Assembly: GCA_030621975.1 (NCBI GenBank)
Contig: JAUXGQ010000052.1
Location: forward strand, 1 to 8,120
Reading direction: 5' to 3'
Length of the DNA stretch: 8,120 nucleotides
DNA from: Gammaproteobacteria bacterium
GTDB taxonomy: Bacteria; Pseudomonadota; Gammaproteobacteria; Chromatiales; Chromatiaceae
The notes under the pieces are model-generated. The model was not told where the DNA came from and ran no database searches. It was given only the letters and a program-made list of their open reading frames with translations. Of this stretch, positions 1 through 6,811 are shown one piece after another. Every line of letters begins with the position of its first letter. Position 1 is the stretch's first letter. A program made the position numbers and the translations under genes.

Positions 1-21
1 AAAAATCACACTTGACGCCCG

Positions 22-127
22 GGGTTATGCGGACCTCTCTGGCAAGACACGCTGTGAATACATCCCTGTACGCTCGACTGCGGCATCCCTGCCGCAGACG
101 GTCTTGCCAGAGAGGTCCGCATAACCC
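22..127. repeat. Long palindromic dispersed-repeat element with nested hairpins
   Basis: Two perfectly complementary 27-base arms (22-48 and 101-127) enclose a 52-base centre. The centre holds two further hairpins, each with the same four-base loop TCCC: TACA/TGTA at 59-70 and CTGCGGCA/TGCCGCAG at 78-97. The octamer CATCCCTG therefore occurs twice. This architecture, long outer arms with two identical-loop mini-hairpins inside, is what a mobile palindromic repeat (REP/REPIN or MITE-like) would show. From memory, centre sequences of this style (GAATACATCC...TGTA, then GGCATCC...TGCC) recur between genes in many gammaproteobacteria, but I could not check copy number. No transposase is present. 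It could also act as a transcription terminator for a gene left of the window, although no T-tract follows either arm. Confidence 0.8.
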
Positions 128-565
128 TACAAAAAGTCGATTGCCATCAAACTTTGGCTGAGTTTTATACATAATCAGGACCTGATTTGATTGGCCCTCG
201 GTGATTTTCGCTACAAACGGTTAAGTGCCCGATTGCGGAGAGCATGGCAAGGTCAGGTTTCGGCCAGGAAGAGTCATTTGCCAAGTGGCCATTGAACGTC
301 CGCTTGATACTGAAAGCAGTCATCGCAACCGGCCTGACGAATGAGTGCTCACGACCCGGTCAATCGACCTGACGCCAATAGCTTTCGGTTGGAGCGACAA
401 TTTCTGGGTGGGACTCTCACCCACTGGGAAACGCCACCTTATCACGGCCCACACCCTGAGCGGACTATCCGCCAGTTTAGATGATCTCGTCTGGGTGCCG
501 ATATTCATAGTAGGGTGAAGTACTCTCGAGCATGCTGTAACCTGCCATTCTTCTGTCGCCAAATT
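128..565. other. Gene-less stretch, probably decayed DNA
   Basis: No open frame here has a good ribosome binding site or a recognisable product. The only long frame, on the minus strand at 320-562, is arginine- and serine-rich and looks like noise. The stretch carries short motifs such as CGACCCGG near 353 and CGTCCGCTT near 298 that are similar in style to the sequence downstream of the arsenite permease at 1800-1880, suggesting the same kind of degenerate intergenic repeat on both sides. A compact palindrome lies at 173-187. I see no RNA gene. Confidence 0.4.
173..187. promoter_or_regulatory. Short perfect palindrome, operator-like
   Basis: AATCAGG-A-CCTGATT is a perfect 7-base inverted repeat around a single central base, directly after the AT-rich run TTTTATACATAAT. 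This size and symmetry would suit a dimeric repressor site. However, no gene starts within 400 bases to the right, so its target is unknown and it may be chance. Confidence 0.2.
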
Positions 566-586
566 GATCTAACCTTTAGATAGATC
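566..586. promoter_or_regulatory. Inverted repeat just upstream of the arsenite permease start
   Basis: GATCTA (566-571) and TAGATC (581-586) form a perfect 6-base inverted repeat with a 9-base spacer, ending three bases before the ATG at 590. It sits where a Shine-Dalgarno sequence would be and could be an operator or a hairpin that limits translation. No ArsR gene is in the window to pair with it, and I do not recognise it as an ArsR consensus. Confidence 0.25.
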
Positions 587-589
587 TTT

Positions 590-1669
590 ATGAGTGCACA
601 ATGTGAAACGACCGCCAAGCGCGCCGCTGGGGCGCCGATGAGCCTCTTCGAGCGTTGGCTTACCCTGTGGGTGGCGCTCTGCATCGTCGCTGGCGTGGTG
701 CTAGGCCAACTGTTCCCGGCGCCGTTCCAGGCCCTCGGCCGCATGGAGGTAGCTCAGGTCAATATTCCAGTCGGTCTACTGATCTGGGTGATGATCATCC
801 CGATGCTGATGAAGGTCGACTTCAGCACCCTCCATCAGGTGAGGGAGCACTGGCGCGGTATCGGTGTCACTCTGTTAGTCAACTGGGCAGTGAAACCGTT
901 TTCAATGGCGTTGCTCGCCTGGCTCTTCATCCGACACGGGTTCGCCCCCTGGCTTCCGGCGGAGCAGATCGATAGCTATGTCGCGGGCCTCATTCTCCTC
1001 GCCGCCGCCCCATGCACCGCCATGGTCTTCGTGTGGAGCCGGCTCTCCGACGGCGACCCCTATTTCACCCTCACCCAGGTGGCGCTCAACGATACCATCA
1101 TGATCTTCGCCTTCGCCCCTATCGTCGGCCTGCTCCTGGGACTCTCCGCTATCACCGTGCCCTGGGCCACTCTGTTCACCTCGGTGGTTCTCTACATCGT
1201 CATCCCGGTCATCCTCGCCCAGGTGTGGCGCCGCACCCTATTGCAGCGGGGGCAAGCGAAATATAATGCCACGCTGGTCACCCTTGGCCACCTCTCCATC
1301 CTGGCGCTACTCGCCACCCTGGTACTGCTCTTCGCCTTCCAGGGCGAAGCGATCATCGAGCAGCCGGTGATCATTGTGCTCCTCGCCGTACCAATCCTGA
1401 TCCAGGTTTTCTTCAACTCGGGGCTGGCCTATTGGCTGAACCGAAAGGTGGGCGAGCAGCACAGCGTCGCCTGCCCCTCGGCGCTGATCGGTGCCTCCAA
1501 CTTCTTCGAGCTGGCGGTGGCGGCGGCGATCTCCTTGTTCGGTTTTGGATCCGGCGCCGCCTTGGCCACAGTGGTCGGCGTGTTAATCGAAGTGCCGGTG
1601 ATGCTGCTGGTGGTGAAGTTTGTCAACCGGAGCAAGGGATGGTATGAAGCAGGCCTTTCCGCGCCCTGA
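590..1669 (+). CDS. acr3: ACR3-family arsenite efflux permease
   Basis: The 359-residue inner-membrane protein is predicted to export arsenite, as ACR3 (BART superfamily) carriers do using the proton motive force. About ten hydrophobic segments fill the chain from residue 24 on. Diagnostic blocks are NWAVKPF (98-104), AAAPCTAMVFVWSRLSDGDP (138-157) with the conserved thiolate Cys142, and GASNFFELAV (301-310) with the conserved Glu307. Both functionally important residues of the family are present and the length is normal, so it should be active. The ATG at 590 gives a 16-residue polar leader containing Cys5, and has no good Shine-Dalgarno. Met17 (ATG at 638) matches the usual family start (MSLFERWLTLWVAL) and is a real alternative, though leaders of this kind occur in some bacterial homologues. 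No arsR, arsC or arsH flanks it, so its regulator must lie elsewhere or outside the window. The family call is secure; the start is less so. Confidence 0.95.
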   Translation: MSAQCETTAKRAAGAPMSLFERWLTLWVALCIVAGVVLGQLFPAPFQALGRMEVAQVNIPVGLLIWVMIIPMLMKVDFSTLHQVREHWRGIGVTLLVNWAVKPFSMALLAWLFIRHGFAPWLPAEQIDSYVAGLILLAAAPCTAMVFVWSRLSDGDPYFTLTQVALNDTIMIFAFAPIVGLLLGLSAITVPWATLFTSVVLYIVIPVILAQVWRRTLLQRGQAKYNATLVTLGHLSILALLATLVLLFAFQGEAIIEQPVIIVLLAVPILIQVFFNSGLAYWLNRKVGEQHSVACPSALIGASNFFELAVAAAISLFGFGSGAALATVVGVLIEVPVMLLVVKFVNRSKGWYEAGLSAP

Positions 1670-1896
1670 ATGTCGGAAGGTCAATGCCAGATCCAAAACC
1701 TCTAATAACGACAGGCAGTAAACAGGTGACGATTGCATGCATTGGCCTTTGCGCTGCTAACTGCAACGATCGTTCCTGGCTGGAAGCACCCTTTAGAAGC
1801 CACAGACCAACGTCTGCTTTCGCGGCTAAGCGGTCATTCCCAGGCCGACCCGCTAATGACCGGAACGGGTCGGAAGCTGACATTGGTCGCCCTCTT
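1670..1896. repeat. Noncoding degenerate repeat-like sequence
   Basis: No convincing gene lies here: frames at 1684-1980 (+) and 1623-1883 (-) have no ribosome binding site or domain. The sequence has the patchwork look of degenerate gammaproteobacterial intergenic debris (motifs such as GTCTGCTTTCG, AAGCGGTCATT, ACGGGTCGGAAGCTGACATT). It includes an 8-base perfect inverted repeat, CCGACCCG (1845-1852) and CGGGTCGG (1866-1873), with a 13-base spacer. That these are repeated elsewhere in the genome is recollection and inference. Confidence 0.4.
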
Positions 1897-1951
1897 AAAA
1901 ACGGCCGATTCCTGGGGAGCCCGCTATTTCAGCTGATCGGCCCCGTTTTTT
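1897..1951 (+). terminator. Possible terminator downstream of acr3
   Basis: AAAAACGG-CCGAT (1897-1909) pairs with ATCGG-cc-CCGTTTTT (1936-1950) through a stem with a two-base bulge, and a run of T residues follows at 1946-1951. The loop is long (about 26 bases) and the site is some 230 bases beyond the acr3 stop, so it is a weak call. It could instead be part of a decayed repeat. Confidence 0.3.
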
Positions 1952-2072
1952 CTCTCGAAACTCAAACGTTTTTCGGATGAGGGAAATTACCCGATTTTTT
2001 TCGGAGAGCGTTCTGACTTGAGCTTGGGTGAACATTGGGAAATCTTCATCAAAAATGAGATTGCGGTCGAAA

Positions 2073-2123
2073 GGGGTCGGTGACAATTGAGAATCACTTC
2101 GATTCTCTTTTGTCACCGGCCCC
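2073..2123. repeat. Strong 51-base palindrome, REP-like, possible terminator of the permease
   Basis: Arms 2073-2095 and 2101-2123 pair over 23 positions with one G-T wobble and two T-T mismatches around a 5-base loop (ACTTC). The arms begin GGGGTCGGTGACAA and end TTGTCACCGGCCCC. Palindromes starting GGGGTC are, from memory, typical of REP-type repeats near RAYT transposases in proteobacteria; no such transposase is seen here. It lies about 70 bases past the stop of the minus-strand permease. On that strand the stem is followed by only three T residues, so intrinsic termination would be weak, but the stem could stop exonucleases at the 3' end of the mRNA. Confidence 0.75.
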
Positions 2124-2193
2124 TATCCTTCGTCAGGCTTCCTGTCCTGGTGGCCTTTGCGGTGGTGGATGGCCGCCGGCGCCTGCTGCGTCC

Positions 2194-4161
2194 TCAGAAC
2201 ACCATGTTCATCATCACCAGCATCACCACCAGAAACAACACCGTCATGATGCTGCCTGCACGCATGAAGTCCGGGACCCGGTAGCCCGCCGGTCCCATGA
2301 TCAAGGCGTTGACCTGATGGGTGGGGATAATGAAGGAATTGGAGGTGGCGATGGCCACTGTAAGGGCGAACACCGCCGGGTCGGCGCCCACGCCGATGGC
2401 GATGTTGACGGCGAGCGGCACCAGCAGCACGGTGGCGCCCACGTTTGACATCACCAGCGTGAAAAAGGTGGAAAGCACCGCGACGGCGGCCTGAATGACC
2501 CAGACAGGCATGCCGCCGACCACCGTCAATGTCTGCTCGGCGATCCACTTGGCGGTACCCGTCTGCTCCACCGCCAGCCCTAAGGGGATCAGGCTGGCGA
2601 GCAGGAATACGGTCTTCCAGGAAACCGCCTGATACGCCTCGTCGATCTTCAGCACCCCGGAGAGAATCATGCCGATCGCGCCGGTCAGGAGCGCCACCGA
2701 GAGTCGGATGTCGGTGAAAAGCACCATGCTGAGTGCGATGGAGAAAAAAAGGGCCGCCCAGCCCACCTTTTTCGGCCGCAGCTCCTCGCGGGGGTACTCG
2801 GTGGTCACCACCACAAAATCGGGGTTCTTTTCCAGTCGGGCCAGGTTCTCCCAGGTGGTGTGTACAACCAGGGTATCACCGGTATGAAACGGCATGTTGC
2901 GGATGTGGTCGCCCGCACGCAGGGTCTCTCCGTCACGATGCAGGGCGACCAGGCCCAGGCCGTAGACCTTGCGAAGCCAGACGTCAAGGGCGCTCTTGCC
3001 GACGAGATCGGAGCCGGGGGGGATGACCACCTCGGCGATACCCGCCTTGGTGGGGGCCAGCAGCTCCGCGAAACTTCGCAGTTGGGTGCGTTTTTTCAGC
3101 TTGAACCTGGCGACGAATTCGTTGACCCGGTTGGTCGTGGCCAGAATGCCGAGCACCATGCCCGCTTCCAATCTGGTGTCGTAGGCCACCGAACCGGGAC
3201 CGACTATACTCTCCTGGCCACTGTATTTGACCCCGATCGCCCTGACCTTATACGTGACTTCCACCTCCCCCAGGACCTTCCCCACCAGTTCGTTGCCGTC
3301 CGGCACGACCACCTCGGATAGAGAAGGGTGTATGCCATAGAGGTCACGGAAATAGGTCATGGTATCCCTGCCCATGCTGCTGCTCACACTCTTGATATCG
3401 GGCAATACCAGGCGCGCCGCGAACACGAAATACAGGATACCGGCGGTTACCAGCGCCAGCCCGACAGGCGTCACGGAGAACAGGCCCCAGGTCTCCATCC
3501 GTTGCGCGGGTGGCAGCGCGGTATTCGAGGTCAGGATCAGGTCGTTGAGCAGGATCAGAGGGGAGGAGCCCACCATGGTAACTGTACCGCCGAGGATCGC
3601 GCAGAAGCCCATCGGCATCAGCAGGCGCGACATAGGAAGGCCGGAGCGGGCGGAGATGCGCGACACGACCGGCAGAAACAGGGCGGTCGCGCCCACGTTC
3701 TGCATGAAAGAAGAGATGACGGCGACCGTGCCGGATATGATGGGGATGATGCGCCCCTCGGCACGGCCCCCGACCTTCAGGATAAAGGTTGCCACCTTAC
3801 CCATGATTCCGGTCTTGTCCAGTCCGGCACCGATGATCATCACTGCGATAATGGAGATCACGGCGTTGCTCGAAAAGCCGTCGAACAGGTGCTTGGGGTC
3901 CACCAGCCCTTTCTCCAGCCCCATCACGGGTGCCAGAAAATCGGTGAGCCCCAGCAGGACCATGATGCTGAACGCCGCTACGTCCACATCGACGATCTCG
4001 AAGGCGAACAGGTAGACAGTCAGCAGCAGGACCGCCGTGACCCAGGCGATCTCGATGGTCGGTACTTCGTAGGCCAGAAAGGTGGCCAGCATGGCAAAGA
4101 TGGCGATGGAGGCAAGCCGCTTCTGGATACCTTTTCCAGTCGTTTTCTTTTCTTGTTTCAT
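2194..4161 (-). CDS. SLC13-family permease with two RCK_C (TrkA-C) domains
   Basis: The 655-residue inner-membrane transporter is of the SLC13/DASS (sodium-sulfate/dicarboxylate-like) type. Hydrophobic segments occupy residues 17-255 and 466-653, forming the two inverted halves. Between them lie two cytoplasmic RCK_C domains, about 280-355 (VVVPDGNELVGKVL) and 373-445 (EVVIPPGSDLVGKSAL), the usual insertion in this branch. The helix-hairpin tips read QNVGAT (154-159) and SNVGAT (572-577) in place of the SNT motifs that bind substrate and sodium in characterised members. Substrate cannot be named: sulfate, other oxyanions or dicarboxylates are possible. The start has only a weak ribosome binding site, but Lys-rich MKQEKKTTGK ahead of the first membrane segment is a natural N-terminus. 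It is transcribed away from the HIT-putP cluster across a 64-base shared promoter region. Confidence 0.9.
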   Translation of the reverse strand: MKQEKKTTGKGIQKRLASIAIFAMLATFLAYEVPTIEIAWVTAVLLLTVYLFAFEIVDVDVAAFSIMVLLGLTDFLAPVMGLEKGLVDPKHLFDGFSSNAVISIIAVMIIGAGLDKTGIMGKVATFILKVGGRAEGRIIPIISGTVAVISSFMQNVGATALFLPVVSRISARSGLPMSRLLMPMGFCAILGGTVTMVGSSPLILLNDLILTSNTALPPAQRMETWGLFSVTPVGLALVTAGILYFVFAARLVLPDIKSVSSSMGRDTMTYFRDLYGIHPSLSEVVVPDGNELVGKVLGEVEVTYKVRAIGVKYSGQESIVGPGSVAYDTRLEAGMVLGILATTNRVNEFVARFKLKKRTQLRSFAELLAPTKAGIAEVVIPPGSDLVGKSALDVWLRKVYGLGLVALHRDGETLRAGDHIRNMPFHTGDTLVVHTTWENLARLEKNPDFVVVTTEYPREELRPKKVGWAALFFSIALSMVLFTDIRLSVALLTGAIGMILSGVLKIDEAYQAVSWKTVFLLASLIPLGLAVEQTGTAKWIAEQTLTVVGGMPVWVIQAAVAVLSTFFTLVMSNVGATVLLVPLAVNIAIGVGADPAVFALTVAIATSNSFIIPTHQVNALIMGPAGYRVPDFMRAGSIMTVLFLVVMLVMMNMVF

Positions 4162-4164
4162 ACC

Positions 4165-4194
4165 GTTACATTAGATCACCCTGCGACTTATACT
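4165..4194 (+). promoter_or_regulatory. Candidate sigma-70 promoter for the HIT-putP cluster
   Basis: GTTACA (4165-4170) and TATACT (4189-4194) are separated by 18 bases and lie 31 bases before the ATG at 4226. On the minus strand TATAAG (4187-4192) is a plausible -10 for the permease, so the two divergent -10 boxes would overlap within CTTATACT and polymerases would compete. The minus-strand -35 is poor. These are matches by eye only. Confidence 0.4.
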
Positions 4195-4225
4195 ACGGAC
4201 TCGAAATCCCTGCATAGGTTCTACC

Positions 4226-4642
4226 ATGTATACACTACACCCGCAGCTTCAGGCTGACACCTTTCCCGTCTGTGATATGGAACTCTGCGAGGCCCGCTTG
4301 ATGAATGACCGGCGCTTTCCCTGGGTCATCCTCGTTCCCCGGCGGGATGGTGTCACGGAGGTACATCAACTCTCCGCTGACGAACAGAATCTGCTGATTC
4401 ACGAGAGCAGCCTCACGGCCGGCGTTCTCAGCCGTATGTTTGAGGCTGACAAGATCAACGTCGCGGCACTGGGCAACCTGGTACCCCAGCTACATTGGCA
4501 CGTGATTGCCAGAAGCCGAGGGGACCGGGCCTGGCCTGGCCCGGTCTGGGGTTACGGAGAGCGACTCCCCTATGAAAAGAAGGAAAGTGCCGCACTTCTC
4601 ACGAAGTTACAGGACACCCTGCGAGGCATGCCTTGCGGCTAA
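4226..4642 (+). CDS. HIT-domain nucleotide hydrolase/transferase
   Basis: The 138-residue soluble protein belongs to the histidine triad superfamily (COG0537-like, diadenosine polyphosphate hydrolase or HINT relatives), which cleave or transfer nucleoside monophosphates. The active-site block is NLVPQLHWHVIAR (84-96): His90 aligns with the catalytic nucleophile and His92 with the last triad histidine, while the first histidine is replaced by Gln88. The same Gln appears, as I recall it, in a proteobacterial subfamily with the following RGDxAWPGPVWG block, here RGDRAWPGPVWG at 98-109, so it is a subfamily trait and not damage. FPWVILVPRR (31-40) is the usual first core strand. The ATG is preceded by a weak TAGG seven bases upstream. 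The gene is first in a likely operon with putP, 49 bases downstream and with no terminator between them. Its physiological substrate is unknown. Confidence 0.9.
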   Translation: MYTLHPQLQADTFPVCDMELCEARLMNDRRFPWVILVPRRDGVTEVHQLSADEQNLLIHESSLTAGVLSRMFEADKINVAALGNLVPQLHWHVIARSRGDRAWPGPVWGYGERLPYEKKESAALLTKLQDTLRGMPCG

Positions 4643-4691
4643 CCGCTTCCTGGCTCGCTGAACGTTACAGGATGGGTGACGAGGTACACTA

Positions 4692-6182
4692 GTGACCGAC
4701 GGAACCCTGATCGGAATCACCTTTTTCGTTTACCTGGCTGCGATGTTCGTGACTGGCTGGTACGCCTTCCGGCGCACCAGGGATCTGGCTGATTTCATTC
4801 TCGGCGGCCGCCGTATCGGCAGCTGGGTAGCGGCGTTGAGCGCCGGCGCATCGGACATGAGCGGCTGGTTGTTGCTCGGGTTGCCGGGATACGCCTATGC
4901 ATCGGGGTTCGAATCCTTCTGGCTCGCCCTCGGCCTGCTCGCGGGCACTTATCTCAACTGGCGGATCCTCGCTGCCAGGCTGCGGGTCTACAGCGAAACC
5001 GCCGCCAACGCACTTACGCTTCCGGCCTTTTTCGCCCACAGATTCCGCGACCGTTCGGGACTGCTGCAGATCACTTCCGCCTTGTTCATCCTGGCATTCT
5101 TTCTTTTCTATACCAGTTCCGGGCTGGTGGCCAGCGGCAAACTGTTTGCAACCGTATTCGGAATACCCTACGTCTGGGCGGTGGGCGCCGGTGCATTGGC
5201 GGTCATCCTTTACACCACGGCGGGCGGATTTCTCGCGGTGTCATGGACGGATCTGGTCCAGGCGCTCCTGATGGCGGCCGTGCTGGCGATGGTCCCGGTG
5301 ATGTCGATCACCGCCCAGGGGGGACTGGACGCCATGCTGATATCGATGCAGCAGACCAATCCTCAGCTGCTCGACCTCTGGTCTTCGGCCGATAGCGCCA
5401 GTACCACGGTGCTCGGAATCGTCTCCCTCCTGGGCTGGGGTCTGGGGTACTTTGGCCAACCTCACATCCTGGCACGATTTGCGGCCATCGAGTCCGTTGA
5501 AAGGGTACCCAAAGCACGCCGGATCGGCGTCGCCTGGGCGGCCATTGGTCTGACAGGCGCCATGTTTGCGGGCTTTTCCGCGCTGGGATACCTGGCTACG
5601 CCGCTGACCGGTGCGGATACCGAAAAGGTCTTCATTCTGCTGGTCAGCAGCCTTTTTAACCCCCTCGTGGCCGGCATCTGTCTCGCCGCCATCCTGGCCG
5701 CGATTATGAGTACGGCGGACTCGCAGCTGCTGGTGGCCTCCTCGGCACTGACCGAAGACCTCTACAAGGTGCTGTTCCGCAAGCAGGCGAGTCCGCAGGA
5801 GCTCATGGGGATCGGCCGGGTTACGGTGGTCTTGATTGCGGTACTGGCGTTTCTGCTTGCCCTGGATCCGGAGCGTATGGTGCTCGATCTGGTGGCCTAT
5901 GCCTGGGCCGGTTTCGGGGCCGCCTTCGGTCCGGCGCTCATACTCTCCCTGCACTGGAAACGCATGACCGCCAAGGGTGCGCTGGCCGGAATCCTGTCCG
6001 GCGGACTGACAGTAGCGGTGTGGAAGGAATTGCAGGGCGGTGTGTTCGACCTTTATGAGATCGTGCCGGGATTTGGCATATCTTTTGTATTCATATTGAT
6101 CGTGAGCCTGCTCGACAAGGCGCCTGACCCGGAAATATCCAGGGAATTCGCAAACGTCAATCTACAGGTGGAGAAACCATGA
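4692..6182 (+). CDS. putP: Sodium/proline symporter (PutP, SSS family)
   Basis: The 496-residue inner-membrane carrier imports L-proline with sodium, for use as a nutrient or compatible solute. Length and numbering track E. coli PutP (about 502 residues) closely. Arg40 lies in GGRRIGSW, Asp55 and Ser57 in SAGASDMSGW (50-59), and Ser340 and Thr341 in AAIMSTADSQLL (336-347). These positions are known to matter for sodium and proline binding in E. coli PutP. About thirteen hydrophobic segments are visible, with an outward N-terminus typical of the LeuT fold. Translation starts at GTG 4692, supported by GAGG at 4681-4684 with a seven-base spacer; no upstream ATG competes. The stop overlaps the next gene's ATG (ATGA at 6179-6182), implying translational coupling. 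No putA is in view, so uptake for osmoprotection is as likely as catabolism. Confidence 0.93.
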   Translation: MTDGTLIGITFFVYLAAMFVTGWYAFRRTRDLADFILGGRRIGSWVAALSAGASDMSGWLLLGLPGYAYASGFESFWLALGLLAGTYLNWRILAARLRVYSETAANALTLPAFFAHRFRDRSGLLQITSALFILAFFLFYTSSGLVASGKLFATVFGIPYVWAVGAGALAVILYTTAGGFLAVSWTDLVQALLMAAVLAMVPVMSITAQGGLDAMLISMQQTNPQLLDLWSSADSASTTVLGIVSLLGWGLGYFGQPHILARFAAIESVERVPKARRIGVAWAAIGLTGAMFAGFSALGYLATPLTGADTEKVFILLVSSLFNPLVAGICLAAILAAIMSTADSQLLVASSALTEDLYKVLFRKQASPQELMGIGRVTVVLIAVLAFLLALDPERMVLDLVAYAWAGFGAAFGPALILSLHWKRMTAKGALAGILSGGLTVAVWKELQGGVFDLYEIVPGFGISFVFILIVSLLDKAPDPEISREFANVNLQVEKP

Positions 6183-6811
6183 GCTTCGAGAAATATGACC
6201 TCTTTTTTTCGGGACAGGTCATCGACGGTCTGGACAAGGCCGAGGTCAGGACGCGGGTTGGGCAGATCTTCCGGGCGACAGAGGCGCAGCTGGATCATCT
6301 GTTCAGCGGCGACCCGGTTCCAATCAAAAAGGCCGTCGACATGGATACGGCCATAAAGTATCGCGTTACCTTACGCGAGGCCGGCGCCCTGATCGACGTA
6401 AGACCTGTTCAATCGCAACAGCCAGCAAAACCCTCGGCTGCGTCTCCAGCGCTAGGCGCCGGCAGATCGGCACCAACCGCTGCCGAGGCGCCCGCGCAAG
6501 GTGTTGGGTCGCAGATGACGCTTGCCCCGCCCCGCACCGGGAGTCTCGAGGACTGCGCGCCGCACGGTCGCCCCGCCGAGATCCCGGACATCAGCGGTCT
6601 CCACCTGGCCTCGCAGGACGAACCCCTCGCCGCGCAGCCGGTGATATCCGCACCGGAAATAGACACCAGTGGGATGCAGTTATTCCCGGCGAATACGGGC
6701 GATCTTCAGGACTGTCAGCAAGAACCCCCTCCCCTGCCGCTACCGGACATAAGCGACCTGCGGCTGATCGATCCGGACAAAGACAGCCCAGATATTTCAC
6801 CACAAATGTAG
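6179..6811 (+). CDS. Soluble protein with duplicated 53-residue segment, coupled to putP
   Basis: The 210-residue cytoplasmic protein has no signal peptide and no membrane segment. Residues 1-75 form a compact alpha/beta-looking domain (YDLFFSGQVIDGLD...VGQIFRATEAQLDHLFSGDPVPIKKAVD...YRVTLREAGA), a type I have seen at the start of uncharacterised gammaproteobacterial proteins. Residues 76-112 are an Ala/Pro/Ser-rich linker. Residues 113-145 and 166-198 are related copies exactly 53 residues apart: MTLAPPRTGSLEDC against MQLFPANTGDLQDC, then PDISGLHL against PDISDLRL, each with one cysteine (126 and 179). A further IDTSGMQL at 161-168 suggests a shorter underlying unit of roughly 26 residues built on I(D/S)xxGLxL. 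The start is set by AGGTGGAG at 6166-6173 with a five-base spacer and the ATGA overlap with putP. Coupling suggests a role tied to the symporter, perhaps as a regulator or scaffold, but function is unknown. Confidence 0.8.
   Translation: MSFEKYDLFFSGQVIDGLDKAEVRTRVGQIFRATEAQLDHLFSGDPVPIKKAVDMDTAIKYRVTLREAGALIDVRPVQSQQPAKPSAASPALGAGRSAPTAAEAPAQGVGSQMTLAPPRTGSLEDCAPHGRPAEIPDISGLHLASQDEPLAAQPVISAPEIDTSGMQLFPANTGDLQDCQQEPPPLPLPDISDLRLIDPDKDSPDISPQM

Noticed and set aside
22..127. CRISPR repeat or riboswitch
   Set aside because: There is only one unit with no spacer series, and the symmetry is that of a simple nested palindrome without a conserved aptamer core.
320..562. Minus-strand 80-codon frame and a plus-strand reading with WVGLSPTGKRHL at about 407-442, thought to be a transposase remnant
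   Set aside because: I could not tie either reading to a named insertion sequence family, and there are no terminal repeats or conserved catalytic residues.
1895..2116. Minus-strand frame beginning inside the 2073-2123 palindrome
   Set aside because: The start lies within the repeat stem, no ribosome binding site is seen, and the product has no recognisable fold. It may be a repeat-borne fragment but is not supportable as a gene.
3328..4257. Long plus-strand open frame of 309 codons
   Set aside because: It is antisense to the SLC13 permease, and its product is rich in His, Gln, Asp and Arg with no domain, typical of a shadow of a membrane protein gene.
5241..5954. Minus-strand open frame of 237 codons
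   Set aside because: Antisense shadow of putP with highly charged composition and no ribosome binding site or motif.
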